From the NCBI GenBank assembly GCA_963757815.1, contig CAVWSN010000020.1:1-64000 (forward strand): 64,000 bases of DNA, read 5' to 3'. Shown here in pieces: positions 20,702 to 30,113 of the stretch. The first letter of the stretch is position 1. Each line of letters starts with the position of its first letter. The position numbers and the translations under genes were made by a program. The notes under the pieces are model-generated. The model was not told the origin of the DNA. It was given only the letters and a program-made list of their open reading frames with translations, and did not search any database. This stretch comes from JACVRW01 sp963757815. GTDB taxonomy: Bacteria > Actinomycetota > Thermoleophilia > Solirubrobacterales > Thermoleophilaceae.

Positions 20702-21391
20702 GTGATCGGCCACGCGCTTACGGTCGCGCCCACGCCGGCCGCACGGGCGGTGTGGGACCGCTGGATCGCCATCGGGTTCGCCGTGGGGTCGGCGTGCTTC
20801 TTCATCGGTCCGTTTCCGGGCTTCGTCCAACTCGTCGGCGCCGGCGCCGACGGCGCCGTTTTCTTCGCGGGATCCGTGTTCTTCACCCTGGCGGCCGGAC
20901 TCGAGTTGCGCGAGGCGACCCTGCGGTTGGGCCGCTGGGCGTCCGACCCCTCGTGGTGGAGCGCGGCGATCCAGTTCGTCGGCACGCTGCTCTTCAACGT
21001 GAACACGTTCGACGCCATGCAGACCGGCCTGTCGGATAAGCAGGAGAACAGGCTGATCTTCGCCCCGGATCTCATCGGCTCGGCATGCTTTCTGGTCTCC
21101 GGGGCGCTCGCATATCGGGTCGCAACGGGACCGCGGCTGCTTCCCGTGCACCGGGACAGGTCGTGGACGATGGCCGCCGTGAACCTGGCGGGCTGCGTCT
21201 TGTTCATGGCATCTGCCATCGCGTCCTACGTGGTTCCAGCGACCGGTTCGGTGCTCGACCTGGCTGCGGCCAACTGGTCCACAGGACTCGGGGCGCTGTG
21301 CTTCTTCGTCGGCGCCCTGCTCTTGCTTCCACCCCGGCACGCCGCGGCGCCGGATAGAACATCCCTCGACACTTCCCTCAAGGAGGTATGA
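20702..21391 (+). CDS. Membrane protein with YrhK-like segments
   Basis: About 229 residues with six hydrophobic helices arranged as pairs (IAIGFAVGSACFFIGPFPGF, then AVFFAGSVFFTLAAGLEL), resembling YrhK-type domains. The GTG at 20702 is preferred because GGGAG lies upstream and an alternative ATG (20636) falls inside the operator. It ends in the Shine-Dalgarno of gadB (stop TGA 21389-21391), so the two genes are tightly coupled. It may be a membrane partner of the acid or GABA response (inference), but it does not resemble the GadC antiporter. Confidence 0.6.
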   Translation: MIGHALTVAPTPAARAVWDRWIAIGFAVGSACFFIGPFPGFVQLVGAGADGAVFFAGSVFFTLAAGLELREATLRLGRWASDPSWWSAAIQFVGTLLFNVNTFDAMQTGLSDKQENRLIFAPDLIGSACFLVSGALAYRVATGPRLLPVHRDRSWTMAAVNLAGCVLFMASAIASYVVPATGSVLDLAAANWSTGLGALCFFVGALLLLPPRHAAAPDRTSLDTSLKEV

Positions 21392-21393
21392 CA

Positions 21394-22782
21394 ATGGCGC
21401 AAGCCGACCTGTCGGAGCAACTCGAGGCCCTTGCAAAGGAGTACGGCAACCGCTTCCTGCTCGAGCCCGCACCGGACAACCAGCTGCCGGAGCACGGTAT
21501 GCGTTCCGTCGATGCCATGCGGCTCATCGGCGAGGAGCTCGTGCTCGACGGGATTCCGCTGCGCAACCTGGCCACCTTCGTCACCACCTGGATGGAGCCC
21601 GAGGCGCAGCGGGTGATCGCGGAGAACCTGCACCGCAACTTCATCGACCACGCGGAGTACCCGCAGACCGCCGAGATCGAGCAGCGCTGCATCCGGATAC
21701 TCGCCGACCTGTTCCACGCGCCGGGCGAGACGACTGGCGCCCGGACCCAGGGGTCGTCGGAGGCGATCATGCTCGGCGCGCTGTCGCTCAAGTGGAAGTG
21801 GCGCGCTCGCCAGGAGAAGGCCGGCAAGGACACCACCCGGCCGAACCTGGTGTTCGGCGGGGACGTGCACGTCGTCTGGGAGAAGTTCTGCCGCTACTTC
21901 GACGTGGAGCCGCGCATCATCCCGCTACAGAAGGACAAGTACACGATCGGGCCAGAGGACGTCGAGCCGCACGTGGACGAGAACACGATCGGCGTCGCCG
22001 CGGTGCTCGGGACGACATTCACCGGTCACGCCGACGACATCGTGGGCATCAACCAGCTGCTGCTGCGCCTCAAGGAGGAGCGCGGGCTCGACGTGCCGCT
22101 GCACGTGGACGGGGCGAGCGGCGGCTTCGTCTGGCCGTTCCTGTTCCCGCATTCCGAGTGGGACTTCCGTCTCGAGCAGGTGCGCTCGATCAACGTGTCG
22201 GGGCACAAGTTCGGCCTCGTCTACCCCGGCATCGGCTGGCTCATCTTCAGGGAGCGGAGTGACCTGGCTGAGGACCTTGTCTTCTACGAGAACTACCTGG
22301 GCAAGACCGACGCGACCTTCACGCTGAACTTCTCGACCGGCTCGGCGATGGTGCTCGCGCAGTACTACAACTTCGTCCGCCTCGGGCACGGGGGCTACCG
22401 CTACGTAATGGAGACGATGCAGCGGAACGCCCGCATGCTCGCCGAGCGGATCGAGGAGATCGGCCACTTCCGGCTGATCGGCAGCGAGGACGAGGAACAG
22501 CTCCCGCTCGTCGCCTTCCAGCTGGCCGAGGAGCGCAGCTACGACGAGTTCGACATCGCAGCCCAGCTCTCGGCGGAACGGGGCTGGATGCTGCCCGCCT
22601 ACACGCTGCCGCCGAACGCGGACCACATCAAGATCATGCGGGCGCTCGTGAAGGAGACACTCGGCCACTCACTGGTCACGACGCTCGGCGACGACATCGC
22701 TCAGGCGTGCGCGACGCTCGACAAGAAGGGACGCGTGCACGAGTCCGAGCGCAAACGGGTCAAGACCAGCACCGGATACTGA
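21394..22782 (+). CDS. gadB: Glutamate decarboxylase
   Basis: A PLP-dependent group II decarboxylase converting glutamate to GABA and CO2 while consuming a proton. Seen: ARTQGSSEAIMLGALSLKW (cofactor pocket), HVDGASGGFVWPF with the PLP-binding aspartate, and SGHKFGLVYPGIGW with the Schiff-base lysine. Length about 462 residues is normal. ATG 21394 is chosen over ATG 21388 because AGGAGG (21381-21386) lies seven bases before it and directly abuts the earlier ATG. It follows the YrhK-like gene in one transcript behind palindrome copy 2. Confidence 0.95.
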   Translation: MAQADLSEQLEALAKEYGNRFLLEPAPDNQLPEHGMRSVDAMRLIGEELVLDGIPLRNLATFVTTWMEPEAQRVIAENLHRNFIDHAEYPQTAEIEQRCIRILADLFHAPGETTGARTQGSSEAIMLGALSLKWKWRARQEKAGKDTTRPNLVFGGDVHVVWEKFCRYFDVEPRIIPLQKDKYTIGPEDVEPHVDENTIGVAAVLGTTFTGHADDIVGINQLLLRLKEERGLDVPLHVDGASGGFVWPFLFPHSEWDFRLEQVRSINVSGHKFGLVYPGIGWLIFRERSDLAEDLVFYENYLGKTDATFTLNFSTGSAMVLAQYYNFVRLGHGGYRYVMETMQRNARMLAERIEEIGHFRLIGSEDEEQLPLVAFQLAEERSYDEFDIAAQLSAERGWMLPAYTLPPNADHIKIMRALVKETLGHSLVTTLGDDIAQACATLDKKGRVHESERKRVKTSTGY

Positions 22783-22790
22783 CCGGCAAA

Positions 22791-22807
22791 TCATCCCGAT
22801 CGGGTGA
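22791..22807. promoter_or_regulatory. 17-bp palindrome, copy 3 (upstream of DUF7144)
   Basis: TCATCC-CGATC-GGGTGA, nine bases after the gadB stop and 63 bases before the DUF7144 start. No good -10 hexamer is seen at the 22-base spacing found at the other sites (CGAAGC is there), so this copy may act differently or be weaker. Confidence 0.5.
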
Positions 22808-22870
22808 AGCGCCCCCCATGTCGATTGGGCGAAGCTCCTGTGAAAGACGATCGAAAGAGGGGAGTACTAG

Positions 22871-23254
22871 ATGCGAGGCGCCGGTAGAGCCCTGTTCGCG
22901 GCAACGCTGCTGTTGATCGCAGGCACGCTCAACATCATCTATGGCATCGGAGCGCTGGACAGCGCGAACATCTTCACCAACGACACGAGGTACATCTTCA
23001 CCAACCTCAACACCATGGGCTGGGTCCTGATCGTCCTCGGGGTGATTCAGCTCACCGGAGGCTTTTCCCTGTGGGTCGGCAATACATACGGCCGGGTCAT
23101 CGGGATCATCGGCGGCAGCCTCGGTGCGATCGCGGCCCTGCTGTCGATCGGCGGCGCCTATCCGTGGTGGTCGCTGGGCATCTTCGTCCTGTGCGTGTGG
23201 ATCGTCTACGGACTCTTCATCTACGGCGAGGACGAGCGGGCGCCGGCGCGCTGA
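22871..23254 (+). CDS. DUF7144-type four-helix membrane protein
   Basis: A 127-residue protein with four hydrophobic helices (residues about 8-30, 50-70, 78-97, 101-120) and the family-like core FTNLNTMGWVLIVLGVIQL and GRVIGIIGGSLGAIAALLSI. GAGG-like ribosome site (AGAGGGGAG) precedes ATG 22871. Paralogs are at 24507 and, truncated, at 29750. The family is common in Actinobacteria and functionally unknown. Its position behind palindrome copy 3 suggests it belongs to the same regulon as gadB and the zwf operon. Confidence 0.75.
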   Translation: MRGAGRALFAATLLLIAGTLNIIYGIGALDSANIFTNDTRYIFTNLNTMGWVLIVLGVIQLTGGFSLWVGNTYGRVIGIIGGSLGAIAALLSIGGAYPWWSLGIFVLCVWIVYGLFIYGEDERAPAR

Positions 23255-23266
23255 CCGCCGCGTTGT

Positions 23267-24190
23267 CTAGAAGACAGTCGCCCAGTCGTTCTTGACGCTG
23301 ATCACGGTCCAGCCGTCGCCGGCGGCTTGGTCGAGCGCCTGCTCGGCTCCCGTCGTGTAGGCGAATTCGCGCTCGTCGTCGTCGTGCAGTACGAGCAGGC
23401 GCAGTGACGGCTTGTCGGGGTGCTGGGTGAAGTGCAGCATCGGCACGTCACCGTTTGAGTTGCCGGCCGCCAGCAGCGGCCGGCGGCCGGTGCGGCTCCA
23501 GATGCGGATCGGCTTCTGCGGACCGTCGTCGAGGTAGTCGGCCTCCGCCTTGCGCATGATCGTGCCGCCGCGCTCGTCGCTGGTGTACGCGAGCGCCGTG
23601 CTGCTGCCGATCACGCGCTCGCGCGGAATGCCGTACAGCTCCTGGCTGATGGGCCGCATGAAGTCGCGCCCGCCGCCCGATGCGATGTAGTTGCTGAACC
23701 CGTTGGCGGCCAGAAAGCCGAGCAGCTCGACCATGGGCGCGTAGGCGCAGTCGAGATACCCGCGGCCGAGCGTCGGATGCTGGGCGCTGCGCAGGAATTC
23801 GTCGGCTCGCGCCTCGAAGTCCTCCACGCTGATGCCCTCGTGCGCCGCCAAGACGCCGGCGGCCAGGATCTTCACATTGGTCTCGTCGCCCGCGTAGTGC
23901 TCTGTCATGACCGCGCCCATCCAGTCGTAGTCGCGCTCGTGGGCGGCCTTCCAGGGCTGGCGCTCGCGCAACGCCGGGTCCGCCTCGGCCATCTCCACGA
24001 GCCGGCGCAGGATGAAGTCGAGCTGGATCGGCATCGGCTTCTCGCACCAGAGCGTGCCGTCGTTGTCGAACACCGCCAGGCGGTCCTCGACCGGCACCGG
24101 CTCCGACCCGTCCTCGCCGCAGACGCGCGCGACGAAGTCGACGATCGCCCGCTTCGCCGGACCATCGCGCCAGCTCGACAGCTCGCTCAC
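23267..24190 (-). CDS. HAD superfamily phosphatase
   Basis: A 307-residue haloacid dehalogenase-like hydrolase. Seen: VFDNDGTLWCEK with the nucleophile and acid/base aspartates (residues about 38-50), SGGGRDFM (motif II), and GNSNGDVPML (motif IV) near residue 235. The family includes phosphoserine phosphatase-like enzymes; the substrate is not evident. GTG start at 24190. Transcribed divergently from the 24331 gene, with palindrome copy 4 between them. Confidence 0.8.
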   Translation of the reverse strand: MSELSSWRDGPAKRAIVDFVARVCGEDGSEPVPVEDRLAVFDNDGTLWCEKPMPIQLDFILRRLVEMAEADPALRERQPWKAAHERDYDWMGAVMTEHYAGDETNVKILAAGVLAAHEGISVEDFEARADEFLRSAQHPTLGRGYLDCAYAPMVELLGFLAANGFSNYIASGGGRDFMRPISQELYGIPRERVIGSSTALAYTSDERGGTIMRKAEADYLDDGPQKPIRIWSRTGRRPLLAAGNSNGDVPMLHFTQHPDKPSLRLLVLHDDDEREFAYTTGAEQALDQAAGDGWTVISVKNDWATVF

Positions 24191-24247
24191 GGCGCCACCT
24201 GAGTCGCGTTCAGTTGTCCCATGAAGCGCACCGTACCGGCGCCACGT

Positions 24248-24264
24248 TCACCCGATCGGGGTGA
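24248..24264. promoter_or_regulatory. 17-bp palindrome, copy 4 (HAD / small membrane operon)
   Basis: TCACCC-GATCG-GGGTGA, in the 140-bp gap between divergent genes. TTCGAT follows 22 bases downstream on the plus strand (24287-24292), an imperfect -10. No convincing -10 is seen at that spacing toward the HAD gene. Confidence 0.55.
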
Positions 24265-24330
24265 CGACGGTCTTCTCCTGGCAAGGTTCGATTGCTCCGA
24301 CCAACCGCGGATAGGGAGCCAGGTGAGGAC

Positions 24331-24510
24331 ATGGACGAGGAGCGCGTAGGGATCGAGCTGATCGTTTCGGTGATCGCATGGTTCGCGGTGGTGCTCCTCG
24401 CGTTCTTCTTCGTCGGCGCGGTGGTGGGCGTGATCGCGATCCTGCTCGGCGCCGTCCTCTTCATATGGTGGCTCGTGAGGGCCATCCGAGCGCCGGAGAA
24501 GGGGCAATGA
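24331..24510 (+). CDS. Small two-helix membrane protein
   Basis: A 59-residue protein that is almost entirely membrane-spanning (residues about 8-52) between an acidic N-terminus MDEERVG and a basic C-terminus. ATG 24331 follows GGTGAGG. Its last codons overlap the ATG of the next gene (ATGA at 24507-24510). No family is recognised with certainty. It heads a three-gene plus-strand unit with a DUF7144 protein and an AI-2E transporter. Confidence 0.6.
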   Translation: MDEERVGIELIVSVIAWFAVVLLAFFFVGAVVGVIAILLGAVLFIWWLVRAIRAPEKGQ

Positions 24511-24941
24511 GCGAACGGCAAGCCGGCGGGGAAACGCCTGGACTGATGCACGTCCCTGCCGTCCACACCGAGCCGCATGACAGCGGCCGGGGCTGGATGG
24601 CCTTTGCCGGCGTCATGCTGCTGATCGGCGCCGCCTTCAACGCGGTCTACGGGTTCGCCGCGATCTTCAACGACGACTACCTGGCCGAGGAGGAGTTGCT
24701 CTACGGCACCGTCTCGGTCTGGGGTTGGGTGGCGATCGGCTTCGCGGTGATCGGCGTGATCACCGCCCTGCTGCTGTTCGCCGGCAACTTCTGGGGCGCG
24801 ATGTTGGGGATCGTCATCGCCGGCGTGAACGCAATCGTGCACGTGATGGCAATCGGCGCACATCCCCTATGGTCGGTGATCGTGATCGCGGTCGACGGCC
24901 TGATCATCTACGGGCTCACGGTCCACGGGCTGAGACGATGA
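24507..24941 (+). CDS. DUF7144-type membrane protein
   Basis: A 144-residue paralog of the 22871 protein, with a polar N-terminal extension of about 28 residues and the core VSVWGWVAIGFAVIGVITALLL followed by two more helices. ATG 24507 overlaps the previous stop, with GGAGAAGGGG as ribosome site. Its TGA overlaps the ATG 24938 of the next gene. Function unknown. Confidence 0.72.
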   Translation: MSERQAGGETPGLMHVPAVHTEPHDSGRGWMAFAGVMLLIGAAFNAVYGFAAIFNDDYLAEEELLYGTVSVWGWVAIGFAVIGVITALLLFAGNFWGAMLGIVIAGVNAIVHVMAIGAHPLWSVIVIAVDGLIIYGLTVHGLRR

Positions 24942-26148
24942 TCCGCGCGCGTCTGCGTGGCCGCAGTACGGAGGACGAGAGGAGAAGGCGGAGGAGTTCA
25001 TCGAGGTCGATCCGGCCGAGCTGACCGGCCTGTTCACGACGCCGCACTGGCTCCGCGACCTGGGCTTGACCGCATGGCTGCTCGTGGGCGTGACCCTGCT
25101 CCTGGTGGGGGTGGTGTGGCTCCTGGCGCTCACCGACACGATCGTGATGCCGCTGATCACCGCCGCGGTTGTCGCGGCCGTCGCGTCCCCGCTCATTGCC
25201 TGGCTCCGTCGCCACGGCGTTCCCCGCGGACTCGCCGCGGCGCTGCTGATGCTCTCGCTGGTCCTGCTGGGTGTTGCACTCGTCGTAATCATCGTCGGCG
25301 GCATCACCAGCCAGAGCGGTGATATCAACGGGCAGCTCTCGGACGCCAAGAACACGATCGAGGGCTGGCTCAAGGACCTCGGGGTCGACTCCGACACGGC
25401 GAAGAACGCGAAGGACGACGCCAGCCAGTCGGTCAGCACGAGCGTCAGCACCCTGCTCAACGGCGTCGTGTCCGGCATCGAGGAGCTCTCGGGGCTCGCC
25501 TTCTTCCTCGCGCTGACCGCGCTCAGCCTCTTCTTCCTACTCAAGGACGGACCGGTGATACGCGAGTGGGCGGAACGCCACGCGGGCGTCCCGGTGCCGG
25601 TGGCCCACACGGTCAGCGGGCGCGTGCTCCAGTCGCTGCGCGGCTACTTCTTCGGGGTCACGATCGTGGCCGCTTTCAACGCAGTGGTGATCACGCTCGG
25701 GGCGCTGATACTGGGAGTCCCGCTCGTGGGAACGATCGCGGTCGTCACGTTCCTGGCCGCCTACATCCCCTATTTGGGCGCGTGGAGCGCGGGCGCTTTC
25801 ACCGTGTTGGTTGCGCTGGGAGGGGCCGGCACCGACGCGGCAATCGGGATGGCGGTGATTCAGTTGCTGGCAAACGGGCTCTTGCAGCAGATGGTCCAGC
25901 CGATCGCCTATGGCGCGGCGCTCGGCATCCACCCCCTCGCCGTCCTCGTGGTCACGATCGCCGGCGGCTGCCTCTTCGGCGCGGTGGGCCTGATCCTGGC
26001 TGCGCCGCTCACCTCGGCCGTGACACGGATCACCGCGGACCTTGCGCGAGCACGCGAGGAGGCCGCCGGCGAGGAAACCCAGCCGCCGGGCGAGGACGAG
26101 GCGCCGCCGGCGGCGGGCGCAGGCCCCGTTCCCCAGCCCGCGCTCTAG
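24938..26148 (+). CDS. AI-2E family transporter, one frameshift near the 5' end
   Basis: About 403 residues after correction. AI-2E (PerM/TqsA) proteins are membrane exporters or channels with a soluble insert; both occur here: helices in residues about 45-120, a polar insert rich in D, S and T, then helices with GVPLVGTIAVVTFLAAYIPY and the conserved AAYIPYLGAW stretch. ATG 24938 overlaps the upstream stop and gives MIRARLRGRSTEDE, after which the frame must change near 24975-24990 to read EEKAEEFIEVDPAELTGLF; a downstream TTG (25066) is the first start in the main frame. The C-terminal tail is low complexity (P, E, A). Confidence 0.85.
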
Positions 26149-27380
26149 GTCGGCCCGCGCACGCGCGCGCCGAGCCTGGCCGCCCATGCGCGCACGCCCT
26201 TGAAGGAGTCGCTCCGCTTTGCGTCGGGAAACTCGCGGGCGGTCTGGCGGCGCAGCGCCTCGACGCCGAGGGCGAGCAGGCCGATCAGCGCGAGCGCCGG
26301 CACGACCTGCCGCAGCGCCGGGGTGGGTGCCCACGCGAGCAGTGCGAGCACGACCACGCCGAACACGCCCCAGGCCCAGCGCGGCTCACGCAGATAGGGC
26401 GCGAGCTGGCGGCGGATTCCCACGGCCCATCCGGTCGGCCCGGCGAGCCAGGCGGCGATCACGATCACCGCTCCGTAGGCGATCGCCGCCTCGGCTGCCT
26501 GTCCCAGGAACGAGGTGCCCACATCCCACGCATCCTCCGCCGCCGGCCGCACGGACTCTGTGGTGGCGAGCGCGTTCACGACCTGGTCCCCCGCCAGCGC
26601 GGCAGCCACGAGAGCGCCGGCCCCGGCGAACAGCAGGCCGATTCCGCAGGCGCGGAGTGCCTCGCGCCGCCGTCCGCGCGCCAGGTAGACCCCCAGCGCG
26701 AACAGGGCGAGCGCCAGGACAATCAGGACGATCGGCAGCGCCTTGAGGAGCCAGAGGACGTCCTGGGCCAACGCGAGCTGGTCCGACTGCAGGAGGACGA
26801 TCTGGCTGGCCGAGGCCGGCAATCGCTGCTCGACCCGTCCGCCGACGCCGAGATTGCTCTGCGTCTGGCTGAAAAGGGCCTTGAGGTCGAGCGTGACGTT
26901 CCCGCCCGAGGTCGACAGCGCGTCGCCGCCGCCCTCGATCGCCTGAACCAACCGGAGCTGTGCGCGCCGGTTCGCTTCCTCCCAGAGGCTCTGCGGCCTC
27001 GGCCGTTGGAGCAGGCGGTTCGCCGCGTCCTCCGCAAGGCTTCGCAGCCCCCCGGCGGCCGGACCCGCCAGGACGGCAGCGCGCTGGGGTGTCAGGACCT
27101 CCTCGAAGACCTGTTCGAGTTCGCTCTGCACGTCCACGTTCGCGTACAGCTCGTCGACCAGGAAGCTCGCTATCTGCGTGCGTATCGCTTCCCGCTCGAG
27201 CAGTTCGCTGCTTGTCTGGGCCCAGTTGTCCGTGTCGAGCAGTTGGCGATTCGCCCAGAGCGCGAAGATCGCGAGGAAGGCCAGGATCGACGCGATCACG
27301 ATCAGCCCGATCGCGACGCGTTGCCGGCCCCGCCCGGACTCCGTCGCCTCGACCGGCTCGGCGTTTGCGTCTGCGGTCAT
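26145..27380 (-). CDS. Uncharacterised membrane protein
   Basis: A 411-residue protein: one N-terminal helix (VAIGLIVIASILAFLAIFALW), a polar extracytoplasmic region of about 150 residues, then four to five helices in the C-terminal half. No catalytic motif is seen. It overlaps the LuxR-type gene upstream by four bases, so both are on one transcript, and it converges on the AI-2E gene (4-base overlap). It might be a membrane target of that regulator, but function is unknown. Confidence 0.7.
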   Translation of the reverse strand: MTADANAEPVEATESGRGRQRVAIGLIVIASILAFLAIFALWANRQLLDTDNWAQTSSELLEREAIRTQIASFLVDELYANVDVQSELEQVFEEVLTPQRAAVLAGPAAGGLRSLAEDAANRLLQRPRPQSLWEEANRRAQLRLVQAIEGGGDALSTSGGNVTLDLKALFSQTQSNLGVGGRVEQRLPASASQIVLLQSDQLALAQDVLWLLKALPIVLIVLALALFALGVYLARGRRREALRACGIGLLFAGAGALVAAALAGDQVVNALATTESVRPAAEDAWDVGTSFLGQAAEAAIAYGAVIVIAAWLAGPTGWAVGIRRQLAPYLREPRWAWGVFGVVVLALLAWAPTPALRQVVPALALIGLLALGVEALRRQTAREFPDAKRSDSFKGVRAWAARLGARVRGPT

Positions 27381-29659
27381 TCGCCTGCCGGCTCCACAAG
27401 GCCGGCCGCGCGAGCGCGGTCGACGGCCTTGCCCCGAGACGAGACCCCGAGCTTGCGGTAGATGCCTCGTGCGTGGGTCTTGACGGTGTTGGGCGACACG
27501 TACAGGCGCTCGGCTATCTCGCGGAACGAGAGGTGGCTCGGCAGGTGATGGAGCACCCGGAGCTCGGCTGCGGTGAGGACCCAGTCCGCACCCTCACCCG
27601 AATCCAGGGCCAGGTCGACCCGCCCGATCGCCTGATCGAGCCAGAGCCGGAGCTCGGGCGCGTCCGGTACCCGGCGAGAGGCCCGGGTGGCCTGTTCGAG
27701 TAGCTCCGCGGCTGCCGCCGCCCCGCTCAGGCGAAGCGTCGCGCGCGCGGCCACGATGCAAAACTCGACCTCGTACCACGGGCTCGGATCGGTGATCCTC
27801 GCGAGCAGCCGAAGTGCGTGCCGCAGGTCGGCGGCCGCCTCGGCGACCTGCCCGTGCTGCGCGCGCAGCTCCGCGGACACCGCCAGAACCATTGCCGCCG
27901 TCGGGCACTCTTCCAGGCCGCAGCGGCCGATCTGCGCCCGGGCCCGCCCAGCGAGGACGGTCGCTCGCTCGTGGTCGTCGTCGCCTGCCGCGAGGAGCGC
28001 GAGCTGAGCGAGGCAGAGGGCCTGCACCAGGGGGGCCGGCACGGCGGCGAGGTGGGCACCTTCCTCGAGCAGGTCCCGTGCCTCGTCCGCATGGCCCGTG
28101 AGGTGACGTGAGACACCGTGGAGAAGCAGGCAGAGCGGACGCCAGGGGCTGCCACCACCGAGCAGCTCGTCGGCGCGGGCTGCGTCCGCGCCCATCTCGC
28201 TGACTCCGCGCCGGCCGATCACGGCCTGCATCACGGCCACGCCCGCCCGCACGACATCGCTCCGATCCGGGACGCTGCGCGCCAGCGTCGTCCAGCGCCC
28301 AGCCTCGTACAGGTCACCCTGGGCCAGCGACGTGGCGGCCGCCACCAGCGCGAGGAGGGGTGTGTTGGCCAGCTCCTCGTCGGTGAAGCGATCGAGCCAG
28401 GCCCAGATCTCGCGATGCTGCCCGCGGGCCACCTGGTGCAGCGCTCTGTCCCACAGGAGGGTCCCCGCGCGCTGGACGTCACCCCCGTCGATGGCATGGC
28501 CGATCGCGCGCTCCGCGTCCCCGTTGGCGGCGTACCAGGCGCTCGCGCGCATGTGCAGTACCGGCTCGTGCTCGGGCTCGCGCCGGCGCAGCTCCGCTCG
28601 CAGCACGGCGCCGAACAGCTCGTGGTAGCGATAGCTCGTCTCGCGCCGGTCGAGCGGTGTGAGCATGACGTTCGCGCGCGCCAGGCGGGCGAGCATGTCG
28701 GCCGAGTCGTTTCGTCCCAGGAGCGCGTTGCACGCCGGCGCCGACAGCGGGTCGAGCACGGACGTCCTCGTGACGAACTCGAGTTGCGCCCGCGGGAGAC
28801 CCGAGAGGAGCTCCTCTCGGGCGTACTCGGTCACCAGGCGGTCGTCGCCCGCAAACGCCTCTACGTCGGCGGCGCCGGCGCCCTGTTCGCGCAGGGAGAG
28901 TGCCGCGAGCTGGAGGCCGGCCGGCCAGCCCTCGGTGCGGCGCACGAGCGTGAGCACCTGCTCGGGTGGCAGCGCGACACCCGCCAGCTGCAGGAGAGCG
29001 GAGGCCTCCGAGCGGGTCATGGCGAGTTCCCCGGTGCGGAGCTCGACCGAGTTGCCGTGCGCGCGCAGCCGTCCTACCGGCAGGACGTCGTCGCTGCGCG
29101 AGGCGAGCGCCAGCTGCAGGCCCGCGCCACACGCCCGCGAGATCGTCGTCACGACCTGTCGAGACTCGCGCGACCGGATCACCTGGACGTCGTCCAGCAC
29201 CAGTACGGCCGGGCGCTCCCTGCGACACAGGCCGCGGACGAGGCGTCTGAGCGCCACTGCCGTCGCAGCGGGCCCCTCGGACCCCAGCGCCTCGCGCACA
29301 TCCCAGCCGACCGGCTCGACGGAGTCGAGCGCGAGCACGATCGCCGACAGCAGCGTCCGAGGGTCGTTGTCCTCGGCATCGAGCTTGACCCACGTGAAGG
29401 CGCGCCCGTCGCAGGCTTCCCACTCGGAGAGGACGGTCGTCTTTCCGTAGCCGGCCGGCGCGACAACGAGGGCCACCGGCAGCTCGCGGGCATCCATCAG
29501 CCTCCGGACGAGACGCTGACGCGGCACGAGCCCCGCGCTTAGCGGAGCAGGCCGGCTCGCGAGCTCGAGCGGGTTGGTCTCGGCGCCGGGGGCGCTGACC
29601 GGTACCGCCAGGGCCTGGGCCACGGCGCGGAGGCTCGCAGCGCCACGCGCGCGCCGCAA
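27377..29659 (-). CDS. MalT-like LuxR family ATP-dependent transcriptional regulator
   Basis: A 760-residue regulator. Residues about 50-270 hold an STAND-type ATPase with Walker A APAGYGKTT and a Walker B-like AVLVLDDV; a helical winged region and TPR-like repeats follow; residues about 695-755 are a LuxR helix-turn-helix (LSFREIAERLYVSPNTVKTH, then ARGIYRKLGV). Such large regulators are usually activators that oligomerise with ATP and an inducer. The ATG at 29659 is divergent from a truncated DUF7144 gene. The inducer is unknown. Confidence 0.88.
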   Translation of the reverse strand: MRRARGAASLRAVAQALAVPVSAPGAETNPLELASRPAPLSAGLVPRQRLVRRLMDARELPVALVVAPAGYGKTTVLSEWEACDGRAFTWVKLDAEDNDPRTLLSAIVLALDSVEPVGWDVREALGSEGPAATAVALRRLVRGLCRRERPAVLVLDDVQVIRSRESRQVVTTISRACGAGLQLALASRSDDVLPVGRLRAHGNSVELRTGELAMTRSEASALLQLAGVALPPEQVLTLVRRTEGWPAGLQLAALSLREQGAGAADVEAFAGDDRLVTEYAREELLSGLPRAQLEFVTRTSVLDPLSAPACNALLGRNDSADMLARLARANVMLTPLDRRETSYRYHELFGAVLRAELRRREPEHEPVLHMRASAWYAANGDAERAIGHAIDGGDVQRAGTLLWDRALHQVARGQHREIWAWLDRFTDEELANTPLLALVAAATSLAQGDLYEAGRWTTLARSVPDRSDVVRAGVAVMQAVIGRRGVSEMGADAARADELLGGGSPWRPLCLLLHGVSRHLTGHADEARDLLEEGAHLAAVPAPLVQALCLAQLALLAAGDDDHERATVLAGRARAQIGRCGLEECPTAAMVLAVSAELRAQHGQVAEAAADLRHALRLLARITDPSPWYEVEFCIVAARATLRLSGAAAAAELLEQATRASRRVPDAPELRLWLDQAIGRVDLALDSGEGADWVLTAAELRVLHHLPSHLSFREIAERLYVSPNTVKTHARGIYRKLGVSSRGKAVDRARAAGLVEPAGE

Positions 29660-29749
29660 TGGCGCCCGCAGGTATGTGCGGGTGCGGCTGACTCCCCCGT
29701 CAAGACGCTGAGCGCGAGCAGGGGTAGTCGGCTTCCCATCGAAAGTACG

Positions 29750-30058
29750 GCCAGTTTCTTCGTCGAGGACCAGCGCTTCATCATCAGCGACCTCAGCACC
29801 TGGGGCTGGATCGTGCTGATCATCGGCGTGCTGCAGCTGTTCGCGGCCTTCTCGATCTGGTCCGGCGGTGCGTACGGGCGCTGGGTCGGAATCATCACGG
29901 CTGGACTCGGCTCGATCAGCGCGCTGCTGTCGATTCCGGGTTTCCCCCTCTGGTCGCTTTGCGTGTTCTTCCTCAGCGTGCTGGTGGTCTACGCGCTCGC
30001 CGTCTACGGGGGTCAGCCCAGCACCCGCTCCGAGACCCGCGGCACGGCGCCGATGTGA
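29750..30058 (+). pseudogene. 5'-truncated DUF7144 gene
   Basis: Codons from about 29750 read ASFFVEDQRFIISDLSTWGW, followed by three helices, matching the 22871 paralog from its residue 35 or so to the end. The first helix is absent: upstream codons (KTLSASRGSRLP) are polar and contain no start, and the only in-frame start is GTG 29813 inside the next helix. Either a decayed third copy or a gene damaged by a rearrangement near the regulator at 29659; a sequencing indel alone does not restore a hydrophobic helix in the other frames. Confidence 0.6.
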
Positions 30059-30061
30059 GCT

Positions 30062-30078
30062 TCACCCAGATCGGATGA
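30062..30078. promoter_or_regulatory. 17-bp palindrome, copy 5 (upstream of receiver gene)
   Basis: TCACCC-AGATC-GGATGA. TAGCGT follows after exactly 22 bases (30101-30106), and the receiver's GTG begins seven bases later (30114), so the predicted transcript is leaderless and the site would be centred near -43. Confidence 0.62.
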
Positions 30079-30113
30079 CGCCGGGGCGGCAGGCGCCCCC
30101 TAGCGTCTCCTGA

